From NCBI RefSeq assembly GCF_003173615.1, contig NZ_QGNA01000001.1:1674001-1738000 (forward strand): a stretch of DNA of 64,000 nt. The letters run 5' to 3'. This stretch comes from Falsiroseomonas bella. Its GTDB lineage: Bacteria; Pseudomonadota; Alphaproteobacteria; Acetobacterales; Acetobacteraceae. Shown here one piece after another: positions 9,597 through 20,251 of this stretch. Below the pieces are notes generated by a model. It ran no database searches. It saw only the letters and a program-made list of their open reading frames with translations, and was not told the origin of the DNA. The number at the start of each line of letters is the position of its first letter. Position 1 is the first letter of the stretch. The translations under genes and the position numbers were made by a program.

Positions 9597-9784
9597 CGGC
9601 CCGATGACCGCAGGGCCTTCAGCCCGGAGGTCTGAATCGGTCCGGCAAACATACCCCGCGGCCCGATGACCGCAGGGGCTTCAGCCCCGGAGGTCTGAAT
9701 CGGTCCGCCAAAAATACTCTACGGCCCGATGACCGCAGGGGCTTCAGCCCCGGAGGTCTGAATCGGTCCGCCAGACATGTCCGG
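9597..9784. repeat. Three tandem 62-63 bp palindromic repeats
   Basis: Three near-identical units start at 9597, 9659 and 9722. Each is an imperfect palindrome of about 47 bases plus a variable spacer of about 15. The centre forms GGGGC-TTCA-GCCCC, flanked by GACC/GGTC and an outer pair GGCCCGAT/ATCGGTCC with one mismatch. Copy 1 differs in the central stem but still forms a shorter hairpin (GGGC/GCCC). The array fills the gap between the ubiH-like stop and the ligD start, both on the minus strand. It may act in termination, mRNA processing or as a REP-type element. I see no other copy in the window. Confidence 0.9.
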
Positions 9785-9815
9785 CGACTGTCCAGATCAC
9801 CGCGGGCGCCGCCGA

Positions 9816-11081
9816 CTACAGCAGGCGCTGTCCGCCGAGCAGCCCCGCCTGGCCCTTCGTGATCCCCATGGCGCGCTGCGCGAAAGCCTTCTTCAGCGGC
9901 GGGATGCGGTCCACCGCGGCGATGCCGAGGCGCCGCGCCAGTCGCACCGGGCCGAAGTCGTTGCCGAACAGCTTCTCCAGCGCATGCGTCGCGCCCAGCA
10001 TCAGCATCGCATCCGGCCGCGCGCGCGCCTGGTAGCGCGCCAGCACCGCCGCGCCGCCGGGATCCTCGCCGGCATGGACGGCGGCGATCACCTCCTCCGC
10101 CAGCGCGGCGACGTCGCGGAAGCCGAGGTTCAGCCCCTGCCCGGCGATCGGGTGGATGCCGTGCGCCGCGTCGCCCACGAGCGCGAGCCGCGCATCGGTG
10201 AAGCGCTGCGCCCAGAGCGCCGAGAGCGGATAGGACCAGCGCCGCCCGATCGGGCGGATGGCGCCGAGATGATCGCCGAGGCGCCGCGCCAACTCCCGCC
10301 CGAAGGCGGCGTCGTCCATCGCAAGGAACCGCCGCGCGAGCGCCGTCCGCTCGCTCCAGACGAAGGCCGAGGCATGCGGCATCGTCGCGCTGCCGAAGCC
10401 GCCCGGGCCCGCGAGCGGCAGTTGCGCGAAGGGTCCGTTGGGCAGGAACATCTCGAGCGCGGTGCCCTGGTGCGGGCGCTCATGCGCGAAGGCGCCGACC
10501 ATGCCGACCTGCCCGTAGTCCCAGTGCGTGACGGGGATGCCGGCCTGCGCGCGCAGCGGGCTCTCGCGCCCTTCCGCGCCGACCACCAGCCGGGCGCGGA
10601 TCAGCGGGCCGCCCGCGACGGCGATCTCCACGCCCGCGGCATCGCGCCGCACGCGCGCCTCGGCCGGGGCGAAGGCGGACAGGTTGGGCAGGGAGGGCAG
10701 CCGCGCGTTCAGCGCCACGCGCAGCGCGCGCGCCTCCACCATCCAGCCGAAGGGCTCGCCCTGGCCGACCTCGGCTGCGTCGAAGCCGAGACCGAGGCGC
10801 GAGGGCGGCGAGCCGGGCACGCCGTCGCGCACCAGGATGCGGCGGATCGGCTGCGGCGCCATCGGCAGGTTGTCCCAGATGCCGGCGGCATCGAGCAGGC
10901 GGCGGCTGGTCAGCGCGATCGCATAGGCGCGGCCGTCGAATTCCGGCAGTTCCATCGGCGGCAGGGGCGCGCGGTCCACCACGGCGGCCGGGATGCCCGC
11001 GGCGGCGAGGGTGGCGGCCAGGGTGGCGCCCACCGGCCCGGCGCCGATGACGCAGGCGGTGACGTCGAGCGTGTCGGTCAT
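9816..11081 (-). CDS. UbiH/UbiF/COQ6-family FAD-dependent hydroxylase
   Basis: A 421-residue flavoprotein monooxygenase of the family that hydroxylates the ubiquinone ring. The N-terminal FAD motif is GAGPVGATLA, and the second FAD motif is GDAAHGIHPIAGQGLNLG near residue 285. Both are hallmarks of the UbiH/VisC group. The start at 11081 (MTDTLDVTACVIG) places the Rossmann motif at the normal distance from the N-terminus. Which ring position it oxidises cannot be read from the sequence. It is divergent from glnK and ends just before the palindromic repeats. Confidence 0.92.
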   Translation of the reverse strand: MTDTLDVTACVIGAGPVGATLAATLAAAGIPAAVVDRAPLPPMELPEFDGRAYAIALTSRRLLDAAGIWDNLPMAPQPIRRILVRDGVPGSPPSRLGLGFDAAEVGQGEPFGWMVEARALRVALNARLPSLPNLSAFAPAEARVRRDAAGVEIAVAGGPLIRARLVVGAEGRESPLRAQAGIPVTHWDYGQVGMVGAFAHERPHQGTALEMFLPNGPFAQLPLAGPGGFGSATMPHASAFVWSERTALARRFLAMDDAAFGRELARRLGDHLGAIRPIGRRWSYPLSALWAQRFTDARLALVGDAAHGIHPIAGQGLNLGFRDVAALAEEVIAAVHAGEDPGGAAVLARYQARARPDAMLMLGATHALEKLFGNDFGPVRLARRLGIAAVDRIPPLKKAFAQRAMGITKGQAGLLGGQRLL

Positions 11082-11123
11082 GGCGCGAAGGTCGCGATGT
11101 TGCGGAGATTCGGCAAGGGCTAG

Positions 11124-11618
<495 letters not shown>

Positions 11619-11778
11619 TGATGTCCTCAATCGCCGGACGCCGGCTCCGCCGGCTTGGCTTCGCGCAGGCCACGGTCACGCCGACCCCGGCGGCCGGTCT
11701 GTGCGCGGGCCGCATTCGCGGCCTCGGCCTGCTGCGCAGGCCGCTCAACCTCATCGCAACTCTCAAGGAACCCACGGA

Positions 11779-13107
11779 ATGAGGATGCTTGCGCGCGCCG
11801 CGCTCCTGGCGCTGCCTGCGACGATGGCGGCCGGCGCCGCCTTCGCCCAGGATGCGAAGATCGACACCGGCGACACCGCCTGGATGCTCACCAGCACGGC
11901 CATCGTGCTGATGATGACGGTGCCCGGCGTGGCGCTGTTCTACGCCGGCATGGTGCGCAAGAAGAACGTGCTGGCGACCATGATGCAGTCCTTCACGGTC
12001 TGCGCGCTGGTCGGCGTGCTCTGGATGGTGCTGGGCTACAGCCTGGCCTTCGGCGAGGGCAACGCCTATGTCGGCGACCTCTCGCGGCTGCTGATGCGCG
12101 GCATGGCGGAAGGCTGGGACAAGCCCTTCACGCTGGGCAGCGGCGACAGCGCCGTGGCGACGACGATCCCCGAGAGCGTCTTCGCCATGTTCCAGATGAC
12201 CTTCGCGATCATCACCGCCGCGCTGATCACCGGCGCCGTCGCGGACCGGATGAAGTTCTCGGCCCTGCTGGTCTTCGTCTCGCTCTGGACGCTGCTGGTC
12301 TACTCGCCGATCGCGCATTGGGTGTGGCACCCGAATGGCTGGATCTTCGGCCTCGGCGCGCTCGACTTCGCCGGCGGCACGGTGGTGCACATCAATGCCG
12401 GCGTCGCGGGCCTGGTGGCGGCGATCGTGCTCGGCAAGCGCGTCGGCTACGGCCAGGACAACATGGCGCCCTACAACCTGGCCTTCGCCGTGATCGGCGC
12501 GAGCCTGCTGTGGGTGGGCTGGTTCGGCTTCAACGCGGGCTCGGCCGTGGGCGCGGGCGCGCGCGCCGGCATGGCGATGCTCGTCACGCAGATCGCCGCC
12601 TGCGCCGCGGTGCTGGCCTGGCTCGTCGCGGAATGGGCGACCAAGGGCAAGCCGAGCGTGCTGGGTGCGATCTCCGGCGCGGTCGCGGGCCTCGTTGCGA
12701 TCACGCCGGCCGCCGGCTTCGTGCTGCCGGGCTCGGCGCTGATCATCGGCGTCGTGGCGGGCCTCGCGGGCTTCTGGGGCGCCACCGCGCTGAAGCACTG
12801 GCTTGGCTACGACGACAGCCTGGACGCCTTCGGCGTGCACGGCGTCTGCGGCATCGTGGGCGCGCTGCTCACCGGCGTCTTCGCCTTCGGCGCGCTGTCC
12901 GCCAGCACCTCCACGCCGGAGGGCTACGGCGGCAGCATGGAGCAGCTGCTGATCCAGTTCTACTCGGTGGTCGCGGTCTTCGCCTTCACCGCGGTGATGA
13001 CCTTCATCCTGCTGAAGGTGGTGGACGTGATCGTCGGCCTGCGCGTGACGGAGGAAGAGGAGCGCGAGGGCCTCGACGTGGTGCTGCACGGCGAGCGCCT
13101 GGGCTGA
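11779..13107 (+). CDS. amtB: Ammonium transporter AmtB
   Basis: A 442-residue inner-membrane ammonia channel, blocked by GlnK when nitrogen is plentiful. A cleavable signal peptide (to about residue 24, ending AAFAQ) precedes eleven hydrophobic helices. The family signature DFAGGTVVHINAGVAG is near residue 196, and the second conserved pore histidine lies in DAFGVHGVCG. AAGGAA is placed 8 bases before the ATG at 11779. The frame extends upstream but without conserved content. It follows glnK and is closed by a strong hairpin terminator. Confidence 0.97.
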   Translation: MRMLARAALLALPATMAAGAAFAQDAKIDTGDTAWMLTSTAIVLMMTVPGVALFYAGMVRKKNVLATMMQSFTVCALVGVLWMVLGYSLAFGEGNAYVGDLSRLLMRGMAEGWDKPFTLGSGDSAVATTIPESVFAMFQMTFAIITAALITGAVADRMKFSALLVFVSLWTLLVYSPIAHWVWHPNGWIFGLGALDFAGGTVVHINAGVAGLVAAIVLGKRVGYGQDNMAPYNLAFAVIGASLLWVGWFGFNAGSAVGAGARAGMAMLVTQIAACAAVLAWLVAEWATKGKPSVLGAISGAVAGLVAITPAAGFVLPGSALIIGVVAGLAGFWGATALKHWLGYDDSLDAFGVHGVCGIVGALLTGVFAFGALSASTSTPEGYGGSMEQLLIQFYSVVAVFAFTAVMTFILLKVVDVIVGLRVTEEEEREGLDVVLHGERLG

Positions 13108-13166
13108 CGCGCGCGGAAGCAAGCTGAACGCGGGCGGCGCGCGAAAGGCGCCGCCCCGCGGAACGG

Positions 13167-13209
13167 GCGAGGGCGCCGGGGTGATCCCCCAGGCGCCCTC
13201 GCTGTGTTT
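13167..13209. terminator. Strong hairpin terminator between amtB and a convergent gene
   Basis: GCGAGGGCGCC and its exact complement GGCGCCCTCGC enclose a second inner pair (GGGG/CCCC), followed on the plus strand by TGTGTTT. It sits between the amtB stop and the stop of the hydrolase gene on the other strand and can serve both. A second, weaker GC hairpin lies just before it at about 13132-13156. Confidence 0.8.
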
Positions 13210-13224
13210 CGTGGCGCTCCGCCG

Positions 13225-14265
13225 CTACTCGCCCGCGCAGCGGTCCCGGCGGCCCTCCGCGAAGTCCAGCAGGCAGCCCGCATAGCCGAAGGTGAAGCGC
13301 CAGTCGCCGCCGCCGCCGTGCCCGGTGATGCCGCGCGGCCGGTCGAGCAGCAGCAGCCCGCCGCTGCGCGGCGCCAGGCCGGACAGGATCGCCGCCCGCG
13401 CCACCGGGTCGGGATCGAACTCGTCGCCGGCGAAATTCGCCACGGCGACGCGCGTGCCGCGGCTCTGCGCCGCATCCACGATCCGCTTCAGGTCGTCCAG
13501 CGCCCAGGCCTGCGCCGCGCTGCCGCGCGGGCCATGCGCCGCCGGCGCGATGGCGATGATCGCATCGGCAAGCCCCGGCTCCTCCAGCGCCTGCAGCGCG
13601 TTCCAGGCACCGCGGGACTGGCCGCCGGCCACCACCCGCGCATAGCCCTGCCGCCGCAGCAGGCGCAGCGCCTCCCGCATCCAGGCGGCGCCGGCCTCGG
13701 TTTCGTCGGTGACCGGATCGCGGTCCAGCCGGATCACGTCGTAGCCGGCATTGTTGAAGGCACGCACATGCGGCTGCGGCTGCGATCCGCGGCTGTCCGC
13801 GCCGCCGGGCGAGCGCCCATGCGCCCAGAGATAGGCGCCGCGCGCCTGCGCCGGCCCCTGCCAGAGGAAGCGGCCGTCCGGCTGCAGCGACCAGCCGGTG
13901 CCGCCCGCCAGCGGACGCGCCGGCGTGGCAGGCGGCCGCGCTTCCAGCCCCGGCCAGACCACGGCCAGGTCGCGGGCATAGACCGTGCAGGCCTGGCCGC
14001 CCCAGCGCCGGCAATTCTCCAGCGCGCGGGCTTCCGTCGCCGCCGGGTCGTCCTCGATCGCGGCCGCCCAGCCCCAGGCGCCATCCGGGGCCAGCGCGAA
14101 GACGCGTGGCGTCGGTTGCAGCAGGAAGCGGCCATAATCGGCGCGCCCGGCATCGGAGAGATACGGAAGGCGCCCCGCATCGAGCAGGGGCGGCCCATCG
14201 GCCTGCGCGGCGCCGCCCGCCACGAGCGGCAGCCCGATCACAATTCGGAATACTGTGTTCAACAT
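13225..14265 (-). CDS. Secreted alpha/beta-hydrolase-fold protein
   Basis: A 346-residue protein with an N-terminal signal peptide (RIVIGLPLVAGGAAQA) and an alpha/beta-hydrolase core in its second half. The nucleophile elbow is GGQSRG near residue 218. Candidate acid and base residues occur in GDEFDPDP and ITGHGGGG. The first half contains a segment with ENCRRWGGQACTVYARD, resembling the short Cys-paired modules of some exported proteins. The substrate is unknown; an esterase or peptidase-like role is possible. The ATG at 14265 is directly before the signal peptide; the ribosome site is weak. The gene is divergent from argG. Confidence 0.75.
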   Translation of the reverse strand: MLNTVFRIVIGLPLVAGGAAQADGPPLLDAGRLPYLSDAGRADYGRFLLQPTPRVFALAPDGAWGWAAAIEDDPAATEARALENCRRWGGQACTVYARDLAVVWPGLEARPPATPARPLAGGTGWSLQPDGRFLWQGPAQARGAYLWAHGRSPGGADSRGSQPQPHVRAFNNAGYDVIRLDRDPVTDETEAGAAWMREALRLLRRQGYARVVAGGQSRGAWNALQALEEPGLADAIIAIAPAAHGPRGSAAQAWALDDLKRIVDAAQSRGTRVAVANFAGDEFDPDPVARAAILSGLAPRSGGLLLLDRPRGITGHGGGGDWRFTFGYAGCLLDFAEGRRDRCAGE

Positions 14266-14414
14266 CCCGTCAGTGAGGGAACCATGCCGCCCGGCGCCTT
14301 GTCCAGCCCGGCCACGGAATGCGAACGAACCTCTCGCCGGCCAGGCAGCGACCTTGCCCCGGCGGCCCGGCGGCGGCATGTTCCGCCGCCTTTTCCCACC
14401 CTCAGGGGACCAAG

Positions 14415-15650
<1,236 letters not shown>

Positions 15651-15668
15651 CCCTACGCGCGGCGGCGG

Positions 15669-17480
15669 TCACGCCGCCGCTTCGGGCAGCCATAGCGTCA
15701 CCGTGGTGCCCTGGCCCGGCGCGCTCTCGATGCGCAGCGCGCCACCGGCCTGCTCGGTGAAGGCGCGCGCGCTGGCCAGCCCGAGCCCAGTGCCCTGGCC
15801 GGCCGGCTTGGTTGTGAAGAACGCCTCTGTCGCGCGGGCCAGCGTCGCCGCGTCCATCCCGATGCCGGTATCCGCCACGGTGATTCGCGCATAGCGGCCG
15901 GGCGAAAGGCCTTCCGGATGGCTCGCGCCGGGCGCGACCTCCTCCGGTGCCATCAGGACCGATATGGCGCCGCCATCCTCCGTCGCGTCGCGCGCATTCA
16001 CGGCCAGGTTGATCAGCGCCGCTTCCAGCTCCGCCCGCTCGCCACGAACCTGCGGCGGCAGCCCTTCGGCGATGATGCAGCGGAGATGCAGCCCGGAGCC
16101 GAGGGTGGGCCGCAGCAGCTCGCAGGCTTCCCGCACGACCAGCGCAGGATCGCTGTGGCCGCCATCGGCGCGCAGGCGATGCTCGCGCCGGGCGAAGGCC
16201 AGCATCCTGTCGGTCAGCGCGGCGCCGCGGCCGGCGGCCTCCGCGATCATCGCCGCGACCTCTTCCGCGCGTGTCGTCTGCCCCTGCGCGAGCGAACTTC
16301 GGACCAGCCGCGCGCCTGCCTGTACGGCCTGCACGGTGTTGCGGAAATCATGCGCGACGCCGGCCACAAGCTGGCCGAGCGCTTCCAGCCGCCGCGACTG
16401 CTGCAGCTTCGCTTCCGCCTCCGCGCGCGCCGCCTCGGCCTCCAGCCGCCGCTGCGCGGTGCGGGAGGCATGCGCGGTCAGCAGCAGGAGCAGCCCTGCC
16501 GTCAGCATGCAGATCAGGCCGAGGACGACGGTCTGCCGTCCCCAGGCCGCAAGCAGCACCTGCTGATTCAGGCCGTAGGCGACCGCGACGGGATAGTCGT
16601 CCAGCCGATGCACGGCATAGATGCGCCGCACGGCATCCACCGGTGAGACGGTCCTGACGAGCAGCGGCCGCGACGCGGCAAGCCCCACATCGAGCAGGAT
16701 GTCGCCCCTGGTGCGAACGGCCCAGTCCTGGACTGCCGGCGCGCGGGCCAGCAGCGCGCCATCAAGCCGGAACAGTACGGCGACGTCGCCGGGGGATTCC
16801 GCCACGCGCCTGTAGAAATCGGAGAAATACTGAGGCTCGAACGCGGTGACGACCACGCCGCCGAAGCGGCCCGCCGCATCGCGCCGCGCCCGGCTGAGGG
16901 AGAAGACGGGCAGGTTCCGCGGACGACTGACCACCACCTCGCCCACCACGCTGCCGGTGCGCGGGTTGGCCACGAACAGGTCCCGGGGCGGCGCGGCGTT
17001 GAACCGGAAATACTCCCGGTCCGCCACCTCGACGGCCGCGAACGGATGCGCGTTGCTGACCGCCACCATGAAGCCGTCGGGCCGCACCATGCCGATCCCG
17101 CTCAGCGCCGCGGCGGCACGTTCGTAGCTGCGCAGCAGGCCGTGGAAGGCCGGGCTCTCCGCGATCTGCTCCCAGCCCATGGCCGCGGAGGCTTCCGCGA
17201 TGGCGCTCAGCACGATCTCCTGCGTCTCGAAGGCGCGAAGCGCGTGTTCCTGGAGCATCTGCACCGTGCGGGCGAGGCGCTCCTCCGCCTCCGCGTTCAC
17301 CTGCCGCCATGCCCAGGTGGCGCCGCCCGCGAACAGCAGGGCCGGCAGCAGCACGGCCGCCGCCCAGAGCAGTCGGAAGCTGTCCGTCCAGCGGAAATGC
17401 CGCCGGCCGATGCCGCCGCGCGGGAGCGACTGCGTCCCGCCGGGCCTGTCCTGCGTCGCCGGGGCTGCTGCGGGTGTCAC
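15669..17480 (-). CDS. Membrane sensor histidine kinase (orphan)
   Basis: About 603 residues. Transmembrane segments at roughly 35-57 and 317-336 enclose a periplasmic sensor of about 260 residues with a Cache-like pattern (MVRPDGFM, REYFRF, VVVSRPR). The cytoplasmic part has a coiled coil, the phospho-acceptor H377 in AHDFRN, the N-box NLAVNARDA (491-499), G1 DTGIGM (537-542) and G2 GTGLGL (563-568). The ligand is unknown. No response regulator or receiver domain is adjacent. The start is uncertain: no ATG lies near the N-terminus, and I chose the GTG at 17480. TATACT upstream (about 17515-17520) may be a -10 element. The gene is divergent from the peptide ABC operon. Confidence 0.88.
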   Translation of the reverse strand: MTPAAAPATQDRPGGTQSLPRGGIGRRHFRWTDSFRLLWAAAVLLPALLFAGGATWAWRQVNAEAEERLARTVQMLQEHALRAFETQEIVLSAIAEASAAMGWEQIAESPAFHGLLRSYERAAAALSGIGMVRPDGFMVAVSNAHPFAAVEVADREYFRFNAAPPRDLFVANPRTGSVVGEVVVSRPRNLPVFSLSRARRDAAGRFGGVVVTAFEPQYFSDFYRRVAESPGDVAVLFRLDGALLARAPAVQDWAVRTRGDILLDVGLAASRPLLVRTVSPVDAVRRIYAVHRLDDYPVAVAYGLNQQVLLAAWGRQTVVLGLICMLTAGLLLLLTAHASRTAQRRLEAEAARAEAEAKLQQSRRLEALGQLVAGVAHDFRNTVQAVQAGARLVRSSLAQGQTTRAEEVAAMIAEAAGRGAALTDRMLAFARREHRLRADGGHSDPALVVREACELLRPTLGSGLHLRCIIAEGLPPQVRGERAELEAALINLAVNARDATEDGGAISVLMAPEEVAPGASHPEGLSPGRYARITVADTGIGMDAATLARATEAFFTTKPAGQGTGLGLASARAFTEQAGGALRIESAPGQGTTVTLWLPEAAA

Positions 17481-17656
17481 GGGGTCACGCCGGGGCGCCT
17501 GCCATTGAGCGGACAGTATAATGTCTAGGGCAGGCGGCGGCGAGGTCGCCGGCGCGCACTTCCTTGACCGTCGCGAGACGGCGTCGCTAGCCTCGCGCAG
17601 GATGCCTGGATCGCGTCGGATGCGCGGGGTGGCATGCCATCTTGAGGGGGCAGGCG

Positions 17657-19225
17657 ATGAACATCGGCAAGCGACAGGCAGCGGCGCTGCTTGCGGCGGC
17701 GGCGCTGCCCGCCTCAGCCATGGCGCAGTCCGCGCGCGAGATCCGGCAGCGCACACTGGTGATCGGCGTGCCCTCCGATCCCGCCAACCTGGAACCGGGC
17801 ACCAACCGCGCCGAGCCGATCGGCAGCGAGATCATCCTGAATGTCTTCGACACGCTGGTGGCCTGGAAGGCGCCCGCCTTCGACACGCTGGAAGGCCGCC
17901 TCGCCGCGTCCTGGACCGTCTCGGCAGACGGCAAGGTCTTCGACTTCGCCTTGCGGCCCAACGTGAAGTTCCACGACGGCACCGCCTGCGACGCGGCCGC
18001 GGTGAAGGCCGCGCTGGAACGCACCAAGGCGGTCAACCCCTACATGCGCGCGAGCTTCGACCCGATCGCAGGCATCGAGGCGACGGGCCCGCTCGCGCTG
18101 CGCATCACGCTGAAGGAGACGATGCCCGTCTTCCTTTCGCTGCTGGCGCAGCCGCAGGCGGCCATCGCGAGTCCGGCGGCCTGGGAGCGCCATGGCGACG
18201 CCTTCAGCGTGAACCCCATCGGCACCGGCCCCTTCCGCTTCCGCAGCTACCGCCGCGACACCGATGTGGTGCTGGAGGCGAACCCCGACTATTTCCGCGG
18301 CGCGCCGCAGCTGCTGCGCATCATCTACCGCATCATCCCCGATGCCTCGACGCGCCGGCTGGAGCTGGAGAATGGCGGCCTCGACATCGTGCACCAGGCC
18401 GGCCAGCTCGCCGCGCCGCCGGTGCAGGATGTGCGCGCGCTGCGCAACAACCCGGACATCGAGGTGATCGAGGTCCCGAGCCAGATCATCCGGCAGCTCG
18501 AATTCAACAACAACCGTCCGGACAGCCCGGTGGCGGATGTGCGCGTGCGCCGCGCGATCCAGCACGCCATCGACTATGACGGCCTGCTGAGCGGCATCTT
18601 CGGCGGCACGGCGGACCGCGTGTACGGGCCGCTGACCTCCAATTCCTGGGCCTTCGACACGCGCATGCGCGAACTCGCGCCGCGCCACGATCCCGCCGCG
18701 GCGCGGCGGCTGCTGGCGGAGGCCGGCGTGCAGCCCGGCCAGCTCAAGCTCACCATGTATTCCTTCCAGGGCGCGCTGTGGGGCGCCGTGGCGACCTTCC
18801 TGCAGGCGAACCTCGCCGCGGTGGGGATCGAGACGACGATCGCGCAGACGGAATTCCCCGCCTATCGCGCGCTGCATGTCGCCGGCCGGCACGAGATCGC
18901 GCTGGATGGCCGCCAGCCCTGGTACAACGACCCGGACGCGCACATCACCATCGGCTATCTCTCCTCGCTGGCGGACAGCGCGATGACCTTCCGCATGCCG
19001 AAGGACGAGGCGCTGGACCAGCTGATCCTGCGCGCGCAGACCGAGGTGGATTTCGAACAGCGCAAGGCGCTCTATCACCGCGTGCAGGCAGAGATCGTGG
19101 CGCGCGCACCGGCCGCCTGGCTGTTCAGCCCGAAGCTGATCGTCTTCCGCCGCAAGGGCGTGCAAGGGCTGGTGGTGAACAGCGCGCCGCCGCTCAACGA
19201 GTACTGGGGCGTCAGCAAGGGCTGA
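17657..19225 (+). CDS. Peptide-type ABC transporter substrate-binding protein
   Basis: A 522-residue periplasmic binding protein of family 5 (DppA/OppA). The signal peptide ends near SAMAQSA. The conserved body includes PSDPANLEPG, RPNVKFHDG and NPIGTGPFRF. It should capture peptides, nickel or similar solutes and hand them to the two permeases encoded next. GAGGGGG lies directly before the ATG at 17657. It is the first gene of an operon with 12 bases to the next start. The specificity cannot be read from the sequence. Confidence 0.94.
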   Translation: MNIGKRQAAALLAAAALPASAMAQSAREIRQRTLVIGVPSDPANLEPGTNRAEPIGSEIILNVFDTLVAWKAPAFDTLEGRLAASWTVSADGKVFDFALRPNVKFHDGTACDAAAVKAALERTKAVNPYMRASFDPIAGIEATGPLALRITLKETMPVFLSLLAQPQAAIASPAAWERHGDAFSVNPIGTGPFRFRSYRRDTDVVLEANPDYFRGAPQLLRIIYRIIPDASTRRLELENGGLDIVHQAGQLAAPPVQDVRALRNNPDIEVIEVPSQIIRQLEFNNNRPDSPVADVRVRRAIQHAIDYDGLLSGIFGGTADRVYGPLTSNSWAFDTRMRELAPRHDPAAARRLLAEAGVQPGQLKLTMYSFQGALWGAVATFLQANLAAVGIETTIAQTEFPAYRALHVAGRHEIALDGRQPWYNDPDAHITIGYLSSLADSAMTFRMPKDEALDQLILRAQTEVDFEQRKALYHRVQAEIVARAPAAWLFSPKLIVFRRKGVQGLVVNSAPPLNEYWGVSKG

Positions 19226-19237
19226 CGCCGCGCCGCC

Positions 19238-20251
19238 ATGGCGCGCATGATCGCGCAGCGGCTGCTGGCCTTCCTGCCGGTGCTGCTGCTGGTGCTGCTG
19301 ATCGTCTTCGCGCTGTCGCGCCTGATCCCGGGCGACCCCGCGACGACGCTGCTGGGGCCGGGTGCGACAGCGGACCAGATCGCTGCGCTGCGCGCCCAGC
19401 TTCGTCTGGACGAGCCGCCGCTCTCGCAGTTTTTTTCTTACCTCTGGGGTGTTCTTCAGGGCGACCTCGGGCGTTCCCTGAAAAGCGGCGCGGCGGTGAC
19501 GCAGGAACTGCTGGAACGCCTGCCCGCCACGCTCGAACTCGCGATCAGCGCGACGCTGGTGGCGCTGGTGATCGGCATCCCCATCGGCGTGCTCTCGGCG
19601 ATCCGGGCGAACACGCCGCTGGATCACGGGGTGCGCATCGTCTCGCTGGCGGGCGTCTCCATGCCGGCCTTCCTCCTGGCGGTGCTGCTGCAGCTGGTCT
19701 TCGGCATCTGGCTAGGCTGGCTGCCGATCTCCGGCCGCAACAGCCCCTACTTCCTGGGCGATCCCGTCACCGGCTTCGCGGTGCTGGATGGCTTTCTCAC
19801 CGGCGATCCCGAAGCCGCCTGGGATGCGGCGCGCCACCTGGTGCTGCCGGTGATGGTGCTGGCCGCCTTCCTCGCCGCGACGCTGGCGCGCTTCGTGCGC
19901 AACGCGATGCTGGAAGCGATGGCGGAGGACTACATCCGCACCGCGCGGTCGAAGGGCCTGCCGGAGCGCAGCGTGATCTTCATCCACGGCCTGCGCAACG
20001 CTTTGCTGCCGGCGCTGACCGTGCTCGGCATCAAGTTCGCGGAGCTGCTGGGCGGCGCGATCCTGACCGAGACGGTCTTCGCCTGGCCCGGCGTCGGCCG
20101 CTACATGTTCGATGCCATCCGCAACCGCGACTACCCGGTGGTGCAGGGCGCGACGCTGGTCTTCGCGCTGCTGTTCATGCTGGTCTCGCTCGGCGTGGAT
20201 TTGCTGCACGCCGCGCTCGATCCGCGCATCCGCAGGCGCGTGGGGCAGTGA
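19238..20251 (+). CDS. Peptide-type ABC permease, DppB-like
   Basis: A 337-residue inner-membrane permease with about six helices. The N-terminus RLLAFLPVLLLVLLIV is typical, and the EAA loop is visible in the second half (RTARSKGLPERSVIFIHGLRN is its start, then ALLPALTVLG). The length suits DppB. A run of T bases around 19430 encodes FF in a conserved YLWGVLQGD context, so it is normal coding sequence. Its stop codon overlaps the GTG start of the second permease, indicating translational coupling. Confidence 0.95.
   Translation: MARMIAQRLLAFLPVLLLVLLIVFALSRLIPGDPATTLLGPGATADQIAALRAQLRLDEPPLSQFFSYLWGVLQGDLGRSLKSGAAVTQELLERLPATLELAISATLVALVIGIPIGVLSAIRANTPLDHGVRIVSLAGVSMPAFLLAVLLQLVFGIWLGWLPISGRNSPYFLGDPVTGFAVLDGFLTGDPEAAWDAARHLVLPVMVLAAFLAATLARFVRNAMLEAMAEDYIRTARSKGLPERSVIFIHGLRNALLPALTVLGIKFAELLGGAILTETVFAWPGVGRYMFDAIRNRDYPVVQGATLVFALLFMLVSLGVDLLHAALDPRIRRRVGQ

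Noticed and set aside
9597-9784. CRISPR array
   Set aside because: Only three units, with repeats of about 47 bases and nearly identical short gaps, no unique 30-40 base spacers, and no cas genes.
11640-11656. Attenuator hairpin (GCCGGC-TCC-GCCGGC) between glnK and amtB
   Set aside because: The stem is short and self-complementary, common by chance at this GC content, and no T-tract follows.
19430-19440. Frameshift or slippery site at the T-run in the DppB-like permease
   Set aside because: The frame continues with conserved sequence (YLWGVLQGD) on both sides, so the run simply encodes FF.
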